64,000 nucleotides of DNA from Nocardia brasiliensis IFM 10847 (lineage in GTDB: Bacteria > Actinomycetota > Actinomycetes > Mycobacteriales > Mycobacteriaceae): contig NZ_BAUA01000114.1 in assembly GCF_000710915.1 (NCBI RefSeq), forward strand, positions 1-64,000. The letters are read 5' to 3'. A program made the position numbers and the translations under genes. Shown piece after piece: positions 8,149 through 16,797 of this stretch. Within the stretch, counting starts at the first letter, position 1. Each line of letters begins with the position of its first letter. The notes under the pieces are model-generated. The model ran no database searches. It had not been told where the DNA came from and was given only the letters and a program-made list of their open reading frames with translations.

Positions 8149-8336
8149 TCGACGCTACCGCCTTCGCGCGCGAGCGCTGGGCCGACCGGCACCGCTTCTG
8201 CGGCGACGACGTCGACTTTCCGGATGGTCTCGATGAGGCGCGCTACATCCTCGCGACTCACGACGGACACGGAATGTCGTGCCTTCAGACGTTCAACGCC
8301 CACGCGTACAGCCTCGGATGCCGGGGGGCGGTATGA
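8145..8336 (+). CDS. Hypothetical small protein
   Basis: 63 residues, GTG start overlapping the previous stop (GTGA). Reads IDATAFARERWADRHRF; acidic with scattered His and Cys. No family recognised. Coupling on both sides indicates a real member of the cargo operon. Confidence 0.6.
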   Translation: MIDATAFARERWADRHRFCGDDVDFPDGLDEARYILATHDGHGMSCLQTFNAHAYSLGCRGAV

Positions 8337-8566
8337 CCTCCGACGGCGAGTCACACATAACCCGGGTGGCCGACTGCTCGGTCACATGGCGCGTCGAAGC
8401 GGGCACCGTACGAGTCGACACTCTCCGCACCCGAGCGGGTGAGCGCAACCTCCGCGGTATCGAGCTGGGCAAAGCGTTCGGGCGCATGCCGCGCTCGTTG
8501 TGGGAGCGCACGCTATTCGATTTCGAGTCGCAACGTGACCTCGCCCGGGGTGGTGGTGCGCAGTGA
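8333..8566 (+). CDS. Hypothetical small protein
   Basis: 77 residues from an ATG that overlaps the preceding stop as ATGA. Predicted mixed alpha/beta (VTWRVEAGTVRVDTLRT). No family recognised. Ends overlapping the methyltransferase start. Confidence 0.6.
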   Translation: MTSDGESHITRVADCSVTWRVEAGTVRVDTLRTRAGERNLRGIELGKAFGRMPRSLWERTLFDFESQRDLARGGGAQ

Positions 8567-9372
8567 TGAGCACCGACCCCCCGCTGCGCGGGACGCCGGA
8601 ACCGTTCGACCCCGGCGCGCTGAACTCTGCGCGGGTGTACGACTACCTGTTGGGCGGGAAGGATTACCGCGAGGTCGACCAGGACATGGGCAACGAAATG
8701 CTCTCGCGCGCACCGGAGATTAAGACGGTGGCGTGGTTCGCTCGCAGCTTCATGCTGAAAGCGGTTCAGATGGCCGCCGATGCCGGTGTCCGGCAGTTCA
8801 TCGATCTCGGCTCGGGCATCCCGACCTCGCCCAACGTGCACGAAGCGGCTCGCGAGATCGACCCGTCCGCCGAGGTGGTGTATGTCGACTACGACCCGGT
8901 GGTTCATTCCCATTGCGACGCACTGTTGGCCGGGCCACGCGGGATCACGGCGTTGCTGAGCGACATTCGCCGCCCTGACGAGATCCTCGATCAGGTCAAG
9001 AACCAAACCCTGATCGACTTCAACGAACCCGTAGCAATCACGGCTATCGGCGTCCTGCATTACGTGATGGACGACGAGAGCCCCGGCGAGATCGTCGCCG
9101 CGTTCCGAGACGCCATGGCGCCGGGCAGCCTGCTGGCAATCACGCACGGCTCCACCGAGTCCGCCCCCGAGGTGCTCCAGGTGCTCACGGCCACCATGGG
9201 CACGTCAGCCCAGGTCTGCTTCCGGTCACCGGCGCAGACCGAGGCGTTCCTCGACGGCTTCGAGCTGCTCGAACCCGGTGTCGTGCCGGTGCAGGAGTGG
9301 CTGCGTCCCGACCTGCCGAAAACCCGCATGGTCATGGACGCCGCGATCGGCCGCATCGGCGGTGACGCGTGA
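8566..9372 (+). CDS. DUF574-type SAM-dependent methyltransferase
   Basis: 268 residues of the actinobacterial Methyltransf_19 (PF04672) class. The family signature NSARVYDYLLGGKDYREVD lies at residues 20-38, the SAM-binding glycine loop DLGSG at 80-84, and an acidic strand end VYVDYDP follows. Start ATG at 8566 overlaps the upstream stop as TGATG; a GTG one codon earlier is possible. Substrates of this family are generally unknown. In free-living actinomycetes such genes often occur next to XRE regulators, as here, so this looks like host-derived cargo. Confidence 0.88.
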   Translation: MSTDPPLRGTPEPFDPGALNSARVYDYLLGGKDYREVDQDMGNEMLSRAPEIKTVAWFARSFMLKAVQMAADAGVRQFIDLGSGIPTSPNVHEAAREIDPSAEVVYVDYDPVVHSHCDALLAGPRGITALLSDIRRPDEILDQVKNQTLIDFNEPVAITAIGVLHYVMDDESPGEIVAAFRDAMAPGSLLAITHGSTESAPEVLQVLTATMGTSAQVCFRSPAQTEAFLDGFELLEPGVVPVQEWLRPDLPKTRMVMDAAIGRIGGDA

Positions 9373-9653
9373 ACGCCAGCACGCTGCCCGGCTACGTCGA
9401 TTGCTTCGCCGACCCGGGAGCGCTGAGCGGCGACGCCGCGGTCTACGCCCTGGCCATTCACCACGCCTGCCCCGGCCAATGCCTGCCCAGACTTCGAGCG
9501 GAGACCGCTCTCGATGCCGAGTACGAGACAGCGGACGCCCTCGCGCAGCCCAGCGCATACGACGAAATGTTCGCCGAACAGGTGCGCACGGCGATGCACC
9601 TGACCGAAAACGCCATCCGGTCACAGACTCCGGGGCTGCGACCGTCCCGGTAG
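9369..9653 (+). CDS. Hypothetical protein, end of cargo operon
   Basis: 94 residues, GTG start overlapping the methyltransferase stop. Helical with three Cys in the first 40 residues (YVDCFADPG..., HHACPGQC). No family recognised. Translational coupling suggests a role with the methyltransferase. Confidence 0.65.
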   Translation: MNASTLPGYVDCFADPGALSGDAAVYALAIHHACPGQCLPRLRAETALDAEYETADALAQPSAYDEMFAEQVRTAMHLTENAIRSQTPGLRPSR

Positions 9654-9760
9654 GCGAGACGGCTGCACCCCGTCTCGCCGCGGCGGCGCCCGGTTGTGGA
9701 ACGCCGGGCGCCGCACTTCAAATCAGCCCGGCATCGGGCCGGGGGAGGAAAGGGGAGTCG

Positions 9761-10111
9761 ATGAAACTGATCATGGCGGTAGCGAGTGCAGCAGCAGGGG
9801 CCGCAGTCGCATTCACCGGCATCACGCCAGCGGTCGACGCGCCAGCCCACGCGGGGCCATGCCTGTTCGGGCACGTCGACGCACGCGACCCGAACAGCGC
9901 CTGCAAGGGCAGCCACGACGGGTCATGGCCGGAATCGGAGGGCACACCGGCGGGAACGCCGAAGCTCAGTTGCTCGCGGCTGAACGACGGTCAGCACGTG
10001 CGGGTGCGGCACCCGCAAGGAGGCTGGTCCTACTTCATCTGCCGCAAGCACACCGATCTGATCGGCCCGGACTACTGGGACTGGGACGAAGTCCTCGGCG
10101 CAGGCGCCTGA
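9761..10111 (+). CDS. Secreted cysteine-containing protein
   Basis: 116 residues. A Sec signal peptide is visible: MKLIM, a hydrophobic core, then cleavage likely after AHA (about residue 31). The mature part is small, Gly/Asp/His-rich, with four Cys that could form two disulphides. GGAGG lies upstream of the ATG. Typical of a lysogenic-conversion (moron) gene; function unknown. Confidence 0.75.
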   Translation: MKLIMAVASAAAGAAVAFTGITPAVDAPAHAGPCLFGHVDARDPNSACKGSHDGSWPESEGTPAGTPKLSCSRLNDGQHVRVRHPQGGWSYFICRKHTDLIGPDYWDWDEVLGAGA

Positions 10112-10125
10112 TGGGAGGATGAACT

Positions 10126-10428
10126 ATGGCCACCGGTGACGGACTCATCATCACGCCGCGCTACCACGACACCATTGCAGGCGCGGCACGGATCGCCATC
10201 GAACGCGGCGACGGATACCTCGGCGTCGAACACCTCATGCTCGCGATCCTCGCCGACCCGCACGCCGTGCCCACCCAAGATCTGCGGCGGCTCGGGCTCG
10301 ACCCGGACGCCATCGGCCAGGCGCTCGACAACACGATGCGATCGGAGGCGCACAACGCGACGAGCTACCGCGCGCGGATGCTCGACGGGCGCGTGGTCGA
10401 CGGCGCGCCCGACATCAACCCCTCGTGA
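10126..10428 (+). CDS. Stand-alone Clp N-terminal domain protein
   Basis: 100 residues, nearly all a Clp_N repeat: TPRYHDTIAGAARIAIERG followed by YLGVEHLMLAILADPH, the paired-helix pattern of the ClpA/B/C N-domain, which binds adaptors and substrates. No AAA+ module follows. In a phage this could compete with or redirect host ClpC substrate recognition; that is inference. A strong terminator follows at once. Confidence 0.82.
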   Translation: MATGDGLIITPRYHDTIAGAARIAIERGDGYLGVEHLMLAILADPHAVPTQDLRRLGLDPDAIGQALDNTMRSEAHNATSYRARMLDGRVVDGAPDINPS

Positions 10429-10435
10429 ACAACAA

Positions 10436-10469
10436 AACGCGCCCGACTCGTTAAGAGTCGGGCGCGTTT
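10436..10469 (+). terminator. Rho-independent terminator
   Basis: Perfect 14-bp stem AACGCGCCCGACTC / GAGTCGGGCGCGTT with a 5-nt loop GTTAA, just after the Clp_N gene stop. Short T-run after the stem and A-run before it, so it can act on both strands and separate the cargo from flanking transcription. Confidence 0.85.
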
Positions 10470-10546
10470 GTGTATCGATCGGCGAATCGATGCCGACATC
10501 CCCGGCAGCCGAGTAGCGTCTCGGCCACATTCAACAAGGGGATTCC

Positions 10547-11062
10547 ATGGAGGACAGCCTCCCCGGCGCGGCCGGACAGTCGGACAACAACGCGATCGAC
10601 AAGGCCGAGCGGCCGCGCCGGCGAAATCGGACGCTCGCATTGGTGCTAACAGCGGGCGTCGTCATCGGCGCGGCACTGGCCGCGGCCGGCTACTTCGGGT
10701 ATCGCGCATACGACAACCGCCGAGACCAACCGAAGCCGCTACTCGTCGTCGGAACGATGACGTTGATCGGCTCCGCGAGCTGGGACGCGGCGGCCGCTGG
10801 CGGGTGCGAAGGCTCGGGCGGATACAGCGACATTCGCCAGGGAACCCGGGTAGTGCTCACCAACGAGTCTGGTACGACCATCGGTGTTTCGTCCCTCGAG
10901 AAGGGCTCGAAAGACGGGTCCGACTGCATGTTCCTATGGACGATGCTCGACGTCCCGGCCACCGAGAAGTTCTACACCCTCGAGATCGCGCGCCGCGGCG
11001 AGCTCACCTACACCAGGAAGGATCTCGAACTGCCGCTGACCACCACCCTCGGCGGCAAATGA
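10547..11062 (+). CDS. Membrane-anchored extracellular protein
   Basis: 171 residues. A basic stretch (RPRRRNR) precedes one transmembrane helix (about residues 29-52), then an extracellular beta-rich domain with two Cys (GGCEGSGG, SDCMF). Resembles actinobacterial anchored proteins with a small ligand-binding domain. Convergent with the tail genes; stops are 15 bp apart. Probable moron, perhaps altering the lysogen surface. Confidence 0.7.
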   Translation: MEDSLPGAAGQSDNNAIDKAERPRRRNRTLALVLTAGVVIGAALAAAGYFGYRAYDNRRDQPKPLLVVGTMTLIGSASWDAAAAGGCEGSGGYSDIRQGTRVVLTNESGTTIGVSSLEKGSKDGSDCMFLWTMLDVPATEKFYTLEIARRGELTYTRKDLELPLTTTLGGK

Positions 11063-11077
11063 CCTGCGGGACCGCCG

Positions 11078-12220
11078 CTACAGGATGGCGTAGGCGGCCC
11101 AGTCGTCGAGGTTCGCCGGAGGTGCGCCGCCCCCGGACACTGCGGAGTCGTCCTCGCCGTGCACGCCGCAGTGCCGATTACTCAGGGGTACTTGCGTTGT
11201 CGTGAATGTCCCTTGCAGCACGGGCGCGTTGTCGAGGAACGCAGTGTAGACGGTGCCGCGCGCCTCCAGCCGGATCTTGCCGCCCTCAGGGGCTTTCGTC
11301 GTGCTGATGATGCCGGCGAGCCCGGTGGCGGAAGTGAAGTCCGTTCCGTCCCACGAGTACATGCAGATGCCGTGCTTGTCCGCGACGCGCCAATAGTGCA
11401 CCCCGCCATGGTTGCTCGCCGGGTCGGCGCGCACGCACACGCTGACCGACGAGTGCAGCGGGTTGCGCCCGTTCCACCTGATGCGGGCCTCGCACGCCTG
11501 GTCGTCGCTGGTGGACGGTGTTGCGTGCCAGCCGAAAGAGATCGGCTCGGACGCGTTGCCGACCGCGGATAGTTCGCCCGACGCGACGTACAGCGGCCCG
11601 AACCGGGTGATCCAGTCCGCACTAAGGGATGCCCCGGTGAAATCGTCGGAGGCGAACAGGCTGTACGGGATGACGTCCCGGCCGACGAAGTTATCGAGGC
11701 TGTGCGAATTGGCCGACCACGTCCGCGATACGAACAGCCCGCAGCGTCGGTGGTTCGCGTCGCCCCACATCGCGTGACGGAAGGACGGCCCGGACTTCAC
11801 CCCATTGAGGTAGACGGAATAGACGTGGTTCTCGTCGACTTGGACGCGCACCACGGTACCGACCGGGATCGTGACCGCGTGGTTACCGATTCCGGTGAAA
11901 GTGCCGGTGATGCCGTTGATGCGGCCCAGACTCCAGCCGTTCGCGGCGGTGCTCAGGATGATCATCTCGGTCGCGGCCGCGTTGCATCGCAACACCGCCC
12001 CCGCGCCTGCTGAGGTGTTCGGTGCCGAGCCGACGGTGAATTCCACGCTCTGGTACGGGGTGTCGGTCTCGGCGTTGTAGATCGCGGCACGGCGACCGGT
12101 CGCGGTCCCCTGCACCGCGAGCATGCCGGCGGTGACGCCGAGGTCCCCGCCGCTCTCGGTCCAGTCCGCACCGAGACTCGTCCCGGCCATGGCGTTGAAG
12201 TCACTGGAGTAGCAGGCCAC
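11078..12220 (-). CDS. Minor tail/fibre protein with two LamG-like domains
   Basis: 380 residues. Two homologous halves: one opens SDFNAMAGTSLGADWTESGG, the other SDDFTGASLSADWITRFG (from about residue 200). Both look like concanavalin/LamG jelly-roll carbohydrate-binding folds. GTG at 12220 chosen: GGAGG precedes it, and the longer open frame upstream is only the shadow of the next gene. Last late gene; probable receptor-binding protein at the fibre tip. Confidence 0.75.
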   Translation of the reverse strand: MACYSSDFNAMAGTSLGADWTESGGDLGVTAGMLAVQGTATGRRAAIYNAETDTPYQSVEFTVGSAPNTSAGAGAVLRCNAAATEMIILSTAANGWSLGRINGITGTFTGIGNHAVTIPVGTVVRVQVDENHVYSVYLNGVKSGPSFRHAMWGDANHRRCGLFVSRTWSANSHSLDNFVGRDVIPYSLFASDDFTGASLSADWITRFGPLYVASGELSAVGNASEPISFGWHATPSTSDDQACEARIRWNGRNPLHSSVSVCVRADPASNHGGVHYWRVADKHGICMYSWDGTDFTSATGLAGIISTTKAPEGGKIRLEARGTVYTAFLDNAPVLQGTFTTTQVPLSNRHCGVHGEDDSAVSGGGAPPANLDDWAAYAIL

Positions 12221-12243
12221 GGTAAACCTCCATGAAAGTTGAG

Positions 12244-13971
12244 CTATGTGAGTTGGTAGGCCACAACCCGCCGCGGATCGGCTACGGCTGCCTGTGTGCG
12301 TGACTCCTGGGTGACGACAACCGACCGGTCCTCGGTGGTGATCGCCTGCACGCGCGCGCGGGGCGTGTCCGGCTCGGGCTGGCCGAGCACGCGTGCTGTC
12401 GCCGTGGTGCGCACGGTGATGACCCGTCCCGTGCTGGCGTGCAGGGATGCCGAGGCGGTGGCCGAGGTGGTGGCGGTGACCGTGGTCGCGGTGTCGGCGG
12501 GGGTGTTGCGGGTAACCGCCGCGGTCGCGGTCGCGGTGACGACGAGTGCGCCGTTGGCGGTCTTGACTCCGGCCGCGGTCCGGACCGCGGCCGCTGTGGG
12601 CGTGACGGTGATCGTGGTCGGGTTCGTCGCGAAAAGGGCAGCGAACGCGGCGGTGCGGGTGACAGTGACGACGAGGGGGACTGCCTGGATGGGGCGCGTG
12701 ACCGCGGCCTCGGCGCTCAGCCCGACTGCGACGGCGAGTGGGGCCGAGGCCGGCGTCGACGCCGAGGCGGTCAGTCCGACCGTGACCGCGAGTGGTGCAC
12801 CTGCGGTGGCCGCTCTGGCGGCGGTCGCGGTCGCGGCCGCTGTCACGTCGGTCTGAGCGCTCGCCGGTGTGGTGCGATCGACAGCCGCGGTCGGCGCCGC
12901 GGTCACCGCGAGGGTGTCGGCGAGGATCACCGGGCCCGCGAACGCGTCGGCGGTCGTTGCCGCGGTGATCGCCAGGGGCGCTTGCGCCGTGCCCGACCAC
13001 GCTGCACCGGCGGTCGGCGCCGCGGTCACCGCGAGTGCGGCCGCCGCGGCGTAGTTGACGGCGGCGGTGGCGCTCGTGCCGACGGTGATCGTGGTGGACG
13101 TCGAGGCGGGTTGGCCGCGTTGAGCGTCGGCGGTGGCTGCGGCGGTGATCTCCAGCGGCGCAGAAGCGTTCGCGGTCCGTTGCGCCGTGGCGGTCGGGGT
13201 TGCTGTCACCGTGGTCGGCGCATCCCCGAGCGCGCCACGCACCGCGGTCGCGGTCGGGCTCACGGTCACATCGGTCTGAGTGCTCGCCGTGATCGGTACG
13301 CCCGCAATCGCGAGCGTCGCCGTGAACCGGCCGAGCACCGCGGTACTCGAGGTGGCGGTCCGGGTGCCGGTCGCGCCCGCCGCGGTCTGGCTGTCGACGC
13401 CGGCGCTGATGCCGTGCGCCGCGGTGATACCCGACATGGCAACCGAGGCGTCGAGTACTTCGGTCGCCGGTGAGGTCCAGGTGAACGTGTATGTCGTTGC
13501 GGCGGCGCGGATGCCGAACGCCCAGCACAGCAGGGCTACCTGCCCGGTGGTGGTGGTCGCGCTCGGCGTGGTGAACCCTGTGCTCGACGAGTTGTCGAAC
13601 GAGCTGGCGTCGATGTTGATCGGGTTCGACGCGTCCACGGTCGCGCCCTGGTAGGCGACGATGCCTGCCAAGCTGGTAACCGCGACCGAAAAGTTCAGTG
13701 TGACACTGGTTTCCGCGCCACGGAACCGATAGAAGATGCTGTAGTTCTTGGCGTCGGATGCGCCGGACTGGTTGTTGTTCTCGGCCAGCGTCCACCCCGA
13801 AGGGGTGGTGTGGGTGTAGGTGCCCGCCGTATTGCGGTATGTGCCGACGCACAACACGAGCAGATCACCGCTGGCGGACCCGCTCGGATAGTTGACGACC
13901 AGCGAGGCCGACGTCGACGCGGACTGTGCCGTGCTCGTGCCGTTGGTCGTGACGCGCGACGGGGCGGGCAC
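12244..13971 (-). CDS. Tail fibre with about fifteen Ala/Thr/Val repeats
   Basis: 575 residues. The N-terminal 225 residues form a beta-sandwich-like domain (SASGDLLVLCVGTYRN...). From about 233 to 525 there are roughly 15 imperfect repeats of about 20 residues with pattern (T/L)xVTxxxTAxA, almost devoid of charged residues except single Arg. This looks like a long beta-stranded fibre shaft, ending in a small charged C-terminal cap. Start is GTG at 13971. Likely projects the LamG protein encoded next. Confidence 0.75.
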   Translation of the reverse strand: MPAPSRVTTNGTSTAQSASTSASLVVNYPSGSASGDLLVLCVGTYRNTAGTYTHTTPSGWTLAENNNQSGASDAKNYSIFYRFRGAETSVTLNFSVAVTSLAGIVAYQGATVDASNPINIDASSFDNSSSTGFTTPSATTTTGQVALLCWAFGIRAAATTYTFTWTSPATEVLDASVAMSGITAAHGISAGVDSQTAAGATGTRTATSSTAVLGRFTATLAIAGVPITASTQTDVTVSPTATAVRGALGDAPTTVTATPTATAQRTANASAPLEITAAATADAQRGQPASTSTTITVGTSATAAVNYAAAAALAVTAAPTAGAAWSGTAQAPLAITAATTADAFAGPVILADTLAVTAAPTAAVDRTTPASAQTDVTAAATATAARAATAGAPLAVTVGLTASASTPASAPLAVAVGLSAEAAVTRPIQAVPLVVTVTRTAAFAALFATNPTTITVTPTAAAVRTAAGVKTANGALVVTATATAAVTRNTPADTATTVTATTSATASASLHASTGRVITVRTTATARVLGQPEPDTPRARVQAITTEDRSVVVTQESRTQAAVADPRRVVAYQLT

Positions 13972-13987
13972 CGGGCCACCCTTGCGG

Positions 13988-14377
13988 CTATGCCGCGAGC
14001 GGCGCCAGGCTCAGCCCCGCCGCGGTCAGGGTCAACGTGTCACCGTTGACCACGGCTTTGGACGCGGTGAGCGCCGCCGACCACAAGAAGTTCCCGGACG
14101 ACGAGGCATCCCAGAACGAGACGTGCGAGACGGTCTCGCTCGCGGTCATCGCGAACGACGGATTCGTACCCGTCAACGCGATAGCCCCGGACGCGGCCGC
14201 CCCGAACGTCGCCTGGCTGCGCGTGGTCAGGGCCGACGGATTCGAGGTGCCCGCCGAGCCGGGATCGCCGATGTGCAGCTTGGCGTAGATGCCCGACGGC
14301 TGCGTCCAGGCGGTGCCGCCGCGCAGGTGGTCGAGGATCTTGTTCGCCAGATTTGCGGTGTGGATACCAACAGTCAT
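13988..14377 (-). CDS. Phage tail fibre protein (Gp80-like)
   Basis: 129 residues. The motif KLHIGDPGSAGTSNPS followed by TRSQATFGAA and SHVSFWDASSSGNFLWS is typical of small actinophage fibre or fibre-base proteins. Probably a structural component near the tail tip. Starts 3 nt after the stop of the preceding 36-residue gene. Confidence 0.78.
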   Translation of the reverse strand: MTVGIHTANLANKILDHLRGGTAWTQPSGIYAKLHIGDPGSAGTSNPSALTTRSQATFGAAASGAIALTGTNPSFAMTASETVSHVSFWDASSSGNFLWSAALTASKAVVNGDTLTLTAAGLSLAPLAA

Positions 14378-14380
14378 CGG

Positions 14381-14491
14381 TCAGTCCTCCTGTGTCTCAA
14401 CAGATTCGGTGATGGTTTCGGCGTCGGTGGTGCCGTCGGCGTGCGTGACGGTGGCCTCGGCCCAGGTGCTGGCATCGAATGCTGCGGTCAT
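14381..14491 (-). CDS. Small tail-region protein, 36 aa
   Basis: 36 residues, begins MTAAFDASTWAEATVTHADG and is very acidic. Preceded by GAGGT 8 nt before ATG, and packed between two structural genes with 6 and 3 nt gaps. Unrecognised; may be a small adaptor. Confidence 0.55.
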   Translation of the reverse strand: MTAAFDASTWAEATVTHADGTTDAETITESVETQED

Positions 14492-14497
14492 GGTGGG

Positions 14498-14818
14498 TTA
14501 CCTCGCTTCTACTGAGAGGGTCATGCGGCGGACGTCGGTCCGGCTCGCACTGGTGGTGATGCGGCACCGCACCTCGTACTCGGTGCCCGCGGTTCCTCCG
14601 GACAGCCACACGAGCACGGCGCTGCTGTCGTCGGTGGCCTCCTGGGATTCGATGGTCAACCCGGCGGGCACGGTGACCTCGAAACTCGAGATGGTCTCGC
14701 CGTCATCGAGCCAGGGCACCTCGCCGGGCACCCGCTCCGTGGGCCGTCCCTGCCCCCATACGAACCGGTAGTCGAGATTCGCCTCGGGGTCTTTGATCCG
14801 CCTCGGGTACAACATCAT
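14498..14818 (-). CDS. Phage fibre-tail adaptor-like protein
   Basis: 106 residues. Contains KDPEANLDYRFVW near the N-terminus, a single beta-sandwich, and the segment VWLSGGTAGTEYEVRCRITT shared by small fibre-tail adaptor proteins of many phages. Start overlaps the previous stop by 4 nt. Role inferred from family resemblance and position. Confidence 0.7.
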   Translation of the reverse strand: MMLYPRRIKDPEANLDYRFVWGQGRPTERVPGEVPWLDDGETISSFEVTVPAGLTIESQEATDDSSAVLVWLSGGTAGTEYEVRCRITTSASRTDVRRMTLSVEAR

Positions 14819-15111
14819 TCGTTCCCTTCGGCGGTGACGGGGTCGCCGATCTCATAGCCGAGATCGGTCAGGACCTCGGCGTGCGTGGAGACGACATAGG
14901 ACTGATAGATCGGGTCGACCGTCGCGCCGGGGATACCGCCGTTGGCGGTGCAGCCGACGACATCGACTCCGGCATTGCGCCACTGCGAATACTCGACCGG
15001 ATGCACGGTGACTGCGAGATATTCGTGTCCCCGATAGGGCGGGTCGACCCGCCAGATCTGAGCGTCACCGATCCACGAGGGATGTTCGGCGAGAACAAGA
15101 TTCGCGATCAT
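14815..15111 (-). CDS. Hypothetical tail-associated protein
   Basis: 98 residues, mostly beta (YRGHEYLAVTVHPVEYSQW). ATG at 15111 overlaps the stop of the Gly-rich minor tail gene (TGATG). Unrecognised; position implies a virion or assembly role. Confidence 0.6.
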   Translation of the reverse strand: MIANLVLAEHPSWIGDAQIWRVDPPYRGHEYLAVTVHPVEYSQWRNAGVDVVGCTANGGIPGATVDPIYQSYVVSTHAEVLTDLGYEIGDPVTAEGNE

Positions 15112-16208
15112 CAGGGAATCACCTCCATGTAGACCCAGACGGCGACCGCGCCGTTGCCGCCGTTGCCGCCGGGCAGCCATGCAGGCGGCAGGAGCCCGCC
15201 CCGGCGCCCGCCGCCCGCGCCACCACCGCCGCCACCGGGAGCGGCCCCCGCGCCGCCACCTCCAGGGCGCGAGTTCGCAGTCGCGCCGGGCCCGGCGTTG
15301 TTGCCGCCGCCACCGCCGCCGCCCCCACCACCCGAGAAGATGTGAGGGTCAGTGGCGGTGGTGCCCGCCGCAGCACCAGACGTTTCCGGCGGGCCCCCGT
15401 CACCACCAACGCCCAGAGCGGTCGATTGGCCCCGAAACCCCGGCGACATGTACTGATAGCCGTCATCGCCGCCGCCACCGCCTCCGTCGCCGCCGCGGCC
15501 CGGCGCACAGGTCGAGGCGACCGCCCCTTGCGCCGTGAACACATTCGAGGTGCCCGGCTTACCGGAGAGCAGCGAACCGAACGAGCTGGTGCCGCCGACT
15601 TGACCGATGCTGTTGACGGTGGCTCCGAGCCCGCCCGCGCCGACCGTGATCGTTTCCGTGCCTCCGACCATGGTGTGGTCGGACCATTCCTGATAGCGGT
15701 AGCCGCCGCCCTCGCCACCCTCGGCGCCGTCGGAATTGGTGCCCGGGGGCCCGTTGCCGCCGTTGCCGCCGTTGATCACCGCCGCAGCGATCCGGCTGAT
15801 ACGCATGCCCGCCGGCGGGGTGGGTTTCGTCCACGATCCACTGCCGGTGTAGAGGTAGCGGGTCACGGTCTGGCCGTCGATCACCGACGTCGTGACCGCC
15901 GCGGCCGCAGTGCTCGCGATCGCCCCGGCCTGGGCCTGCACGACCGGCATATTGCCTACGAAATCGTCGTTCACGACCCCGAAAATCGCCTCGAGTACCG
16001 AGCCGAACCCGCCGAGTATCGCCTGAATGATCGCGGCGATGATCGCGAATAGTCCGCCGTCGATTTGCCCCCAGCGGCCATCGCCGACAGTGGATTTCAG
16101 CTGCTCGGTGACTGCGGCCTCGGTGCGCGCGGACATGCCGGGGATCGAGGGGCCCGCCGATGCTCCGTATTCGCCGCCGTCGAACGGGGCCCCGGCTGGA
16201 AAGCTCAC
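15111..16208 (-). CDS. Glycine-rich minor tail protein
   Basis: 365 residues. N-terminal part has a hydrophobic helix (LFAIIAAIIQAILGG) as in phage minor tail proteins; the C-terminal 220 residues are a Gly-rich domain with runs of 5-10 glycines, resembling Gly_rich tail adhesins. GTG start at 16208, just after the upstream stop. The GC-rich coding text at 15140-15340 is simply the polyglycine region. Confidence 0.78.
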   Translation of the reverse strand: MSFPAGAPFDGGEYGASAGPSIPGMSARTEAAVTEQLKSTVGDGRWGQIDGGLFAIIAAIIQAILGGFGSVLEAIFGVVNDDFVGNMPVVQAQAGAIASTAAAAVTTSVIDGQTVTRYLYTGSGSWTKPTPPAGMRISRIAAAVINGGNGGNGPPGTNSDGAEGGEGGGYRYQEWSDHTMVGGTETITVGAGGLGATVNSIGQVGGTSSFGSLLSGKPGTSNVFTAQGAVASTCAPGRGGDGGGGGGDDGYQYMSPGFRGQSTALGVGGDGGPPETSGAAAGTTATDPHIFSGGGGGGGGGGNNAGPGATANSRPGGGGAGAAPGGGGGGAGGGRRGGLLPPAWLPGGNGGNGAVAVWVYMEVIP

Positions 16209-16209
16209 G

Positions 16210-16797
16210 TCAGCACCGCTCGGGTGGCACCGGCTGCTCGCGGCGGCGCTGCTCGAGAGCCGCGCGTTCGGCGACGAGTTGGTCGCGGCGGACGTCGATC
16301 GCCCGCGTCGTGGCGCGTAGGCGATTGAGTGCACCCAACGCGTCGACCCGCTCGCCCGGGGGTGGTGGCGTGACGAGGATTTCGATCATGGCTGACCAGG
16401 CGTCGTCGCGTTGGTTGCGTAACTGATCGTCCTGGTTCTCGAGATCGCGATCCTCGGTCCCGATGCGCCGCAATTCCAGTGAGGTGCTTCGGAATTGAGC
16501 GTTGCATTCCCGCTGATGCAGCGTGAACGACACGATCTGCACGAGCCCGAGCACGACAGCCACGGCCATCATGATCACGATCACGGTGAACGCTGGCGGG
16601 CGCAGCTCTACCGACGCGAGCCGCTCGCGGAACTGACGCCACCGCACGCGGATAGGCCGCCGGTCGAGTTCGGGAACAAGCCGGGTGCGCCGACCGCGGC
16701 GCACCCGGCGGAACCCGAGCAGATACATACCGGTCGCAGTGATCACGCTGCCGATGAGCAGCCCGACCAACACAGCGAGCCAGTAGTTAGTGATCAT
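16210..16797 (-). CDS. Two-TM membrane protein with coiled coil, lysis region
   Basis: 195 residues from ATG 16797 (in-frame starts also at 16803 and 16809). Transmembrane helices at about residues 4-26 and 70-95, then a charged coiled coil (RRIGTEDRDLENQDDQLRNQ). Overlaps the holin-like gene. Candidate third lysis protein, for example a spanin-like or holin-regulating factor; no family recognised. Confidence 0.65.
   Translation of the reverse strand: MITNYWLAVLVGLLIGSVITATGMYLLGFRRVRRGRRTRLVPELDRRPIRVRWRQFRERLASVELRPPAFTVIVIMMAVAVVLGLVQIVSFTLHQRECNAQFRSTSLELRRIGTEDRDLENQDDQLRNQRDDAWSAMIEILVTPPPPGERVDALGALNRLRATTRAIDVRRDQLVAERAALEQRRREQPVPPERC

Noticed and set aside
12221..13852. N-terminal extension of the LamG-like tail protein
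   Set aside because: The open frame continues only as an Arg/His-rich shadow of the repeat fibre gene; the real start is GTG 12220 with GGAGG.
15140..15340. GC-rich triplet repeats
   Set aside because: They are the polyglycine coding region of the minor tail protein, not a separate repeat element or CRISPR.
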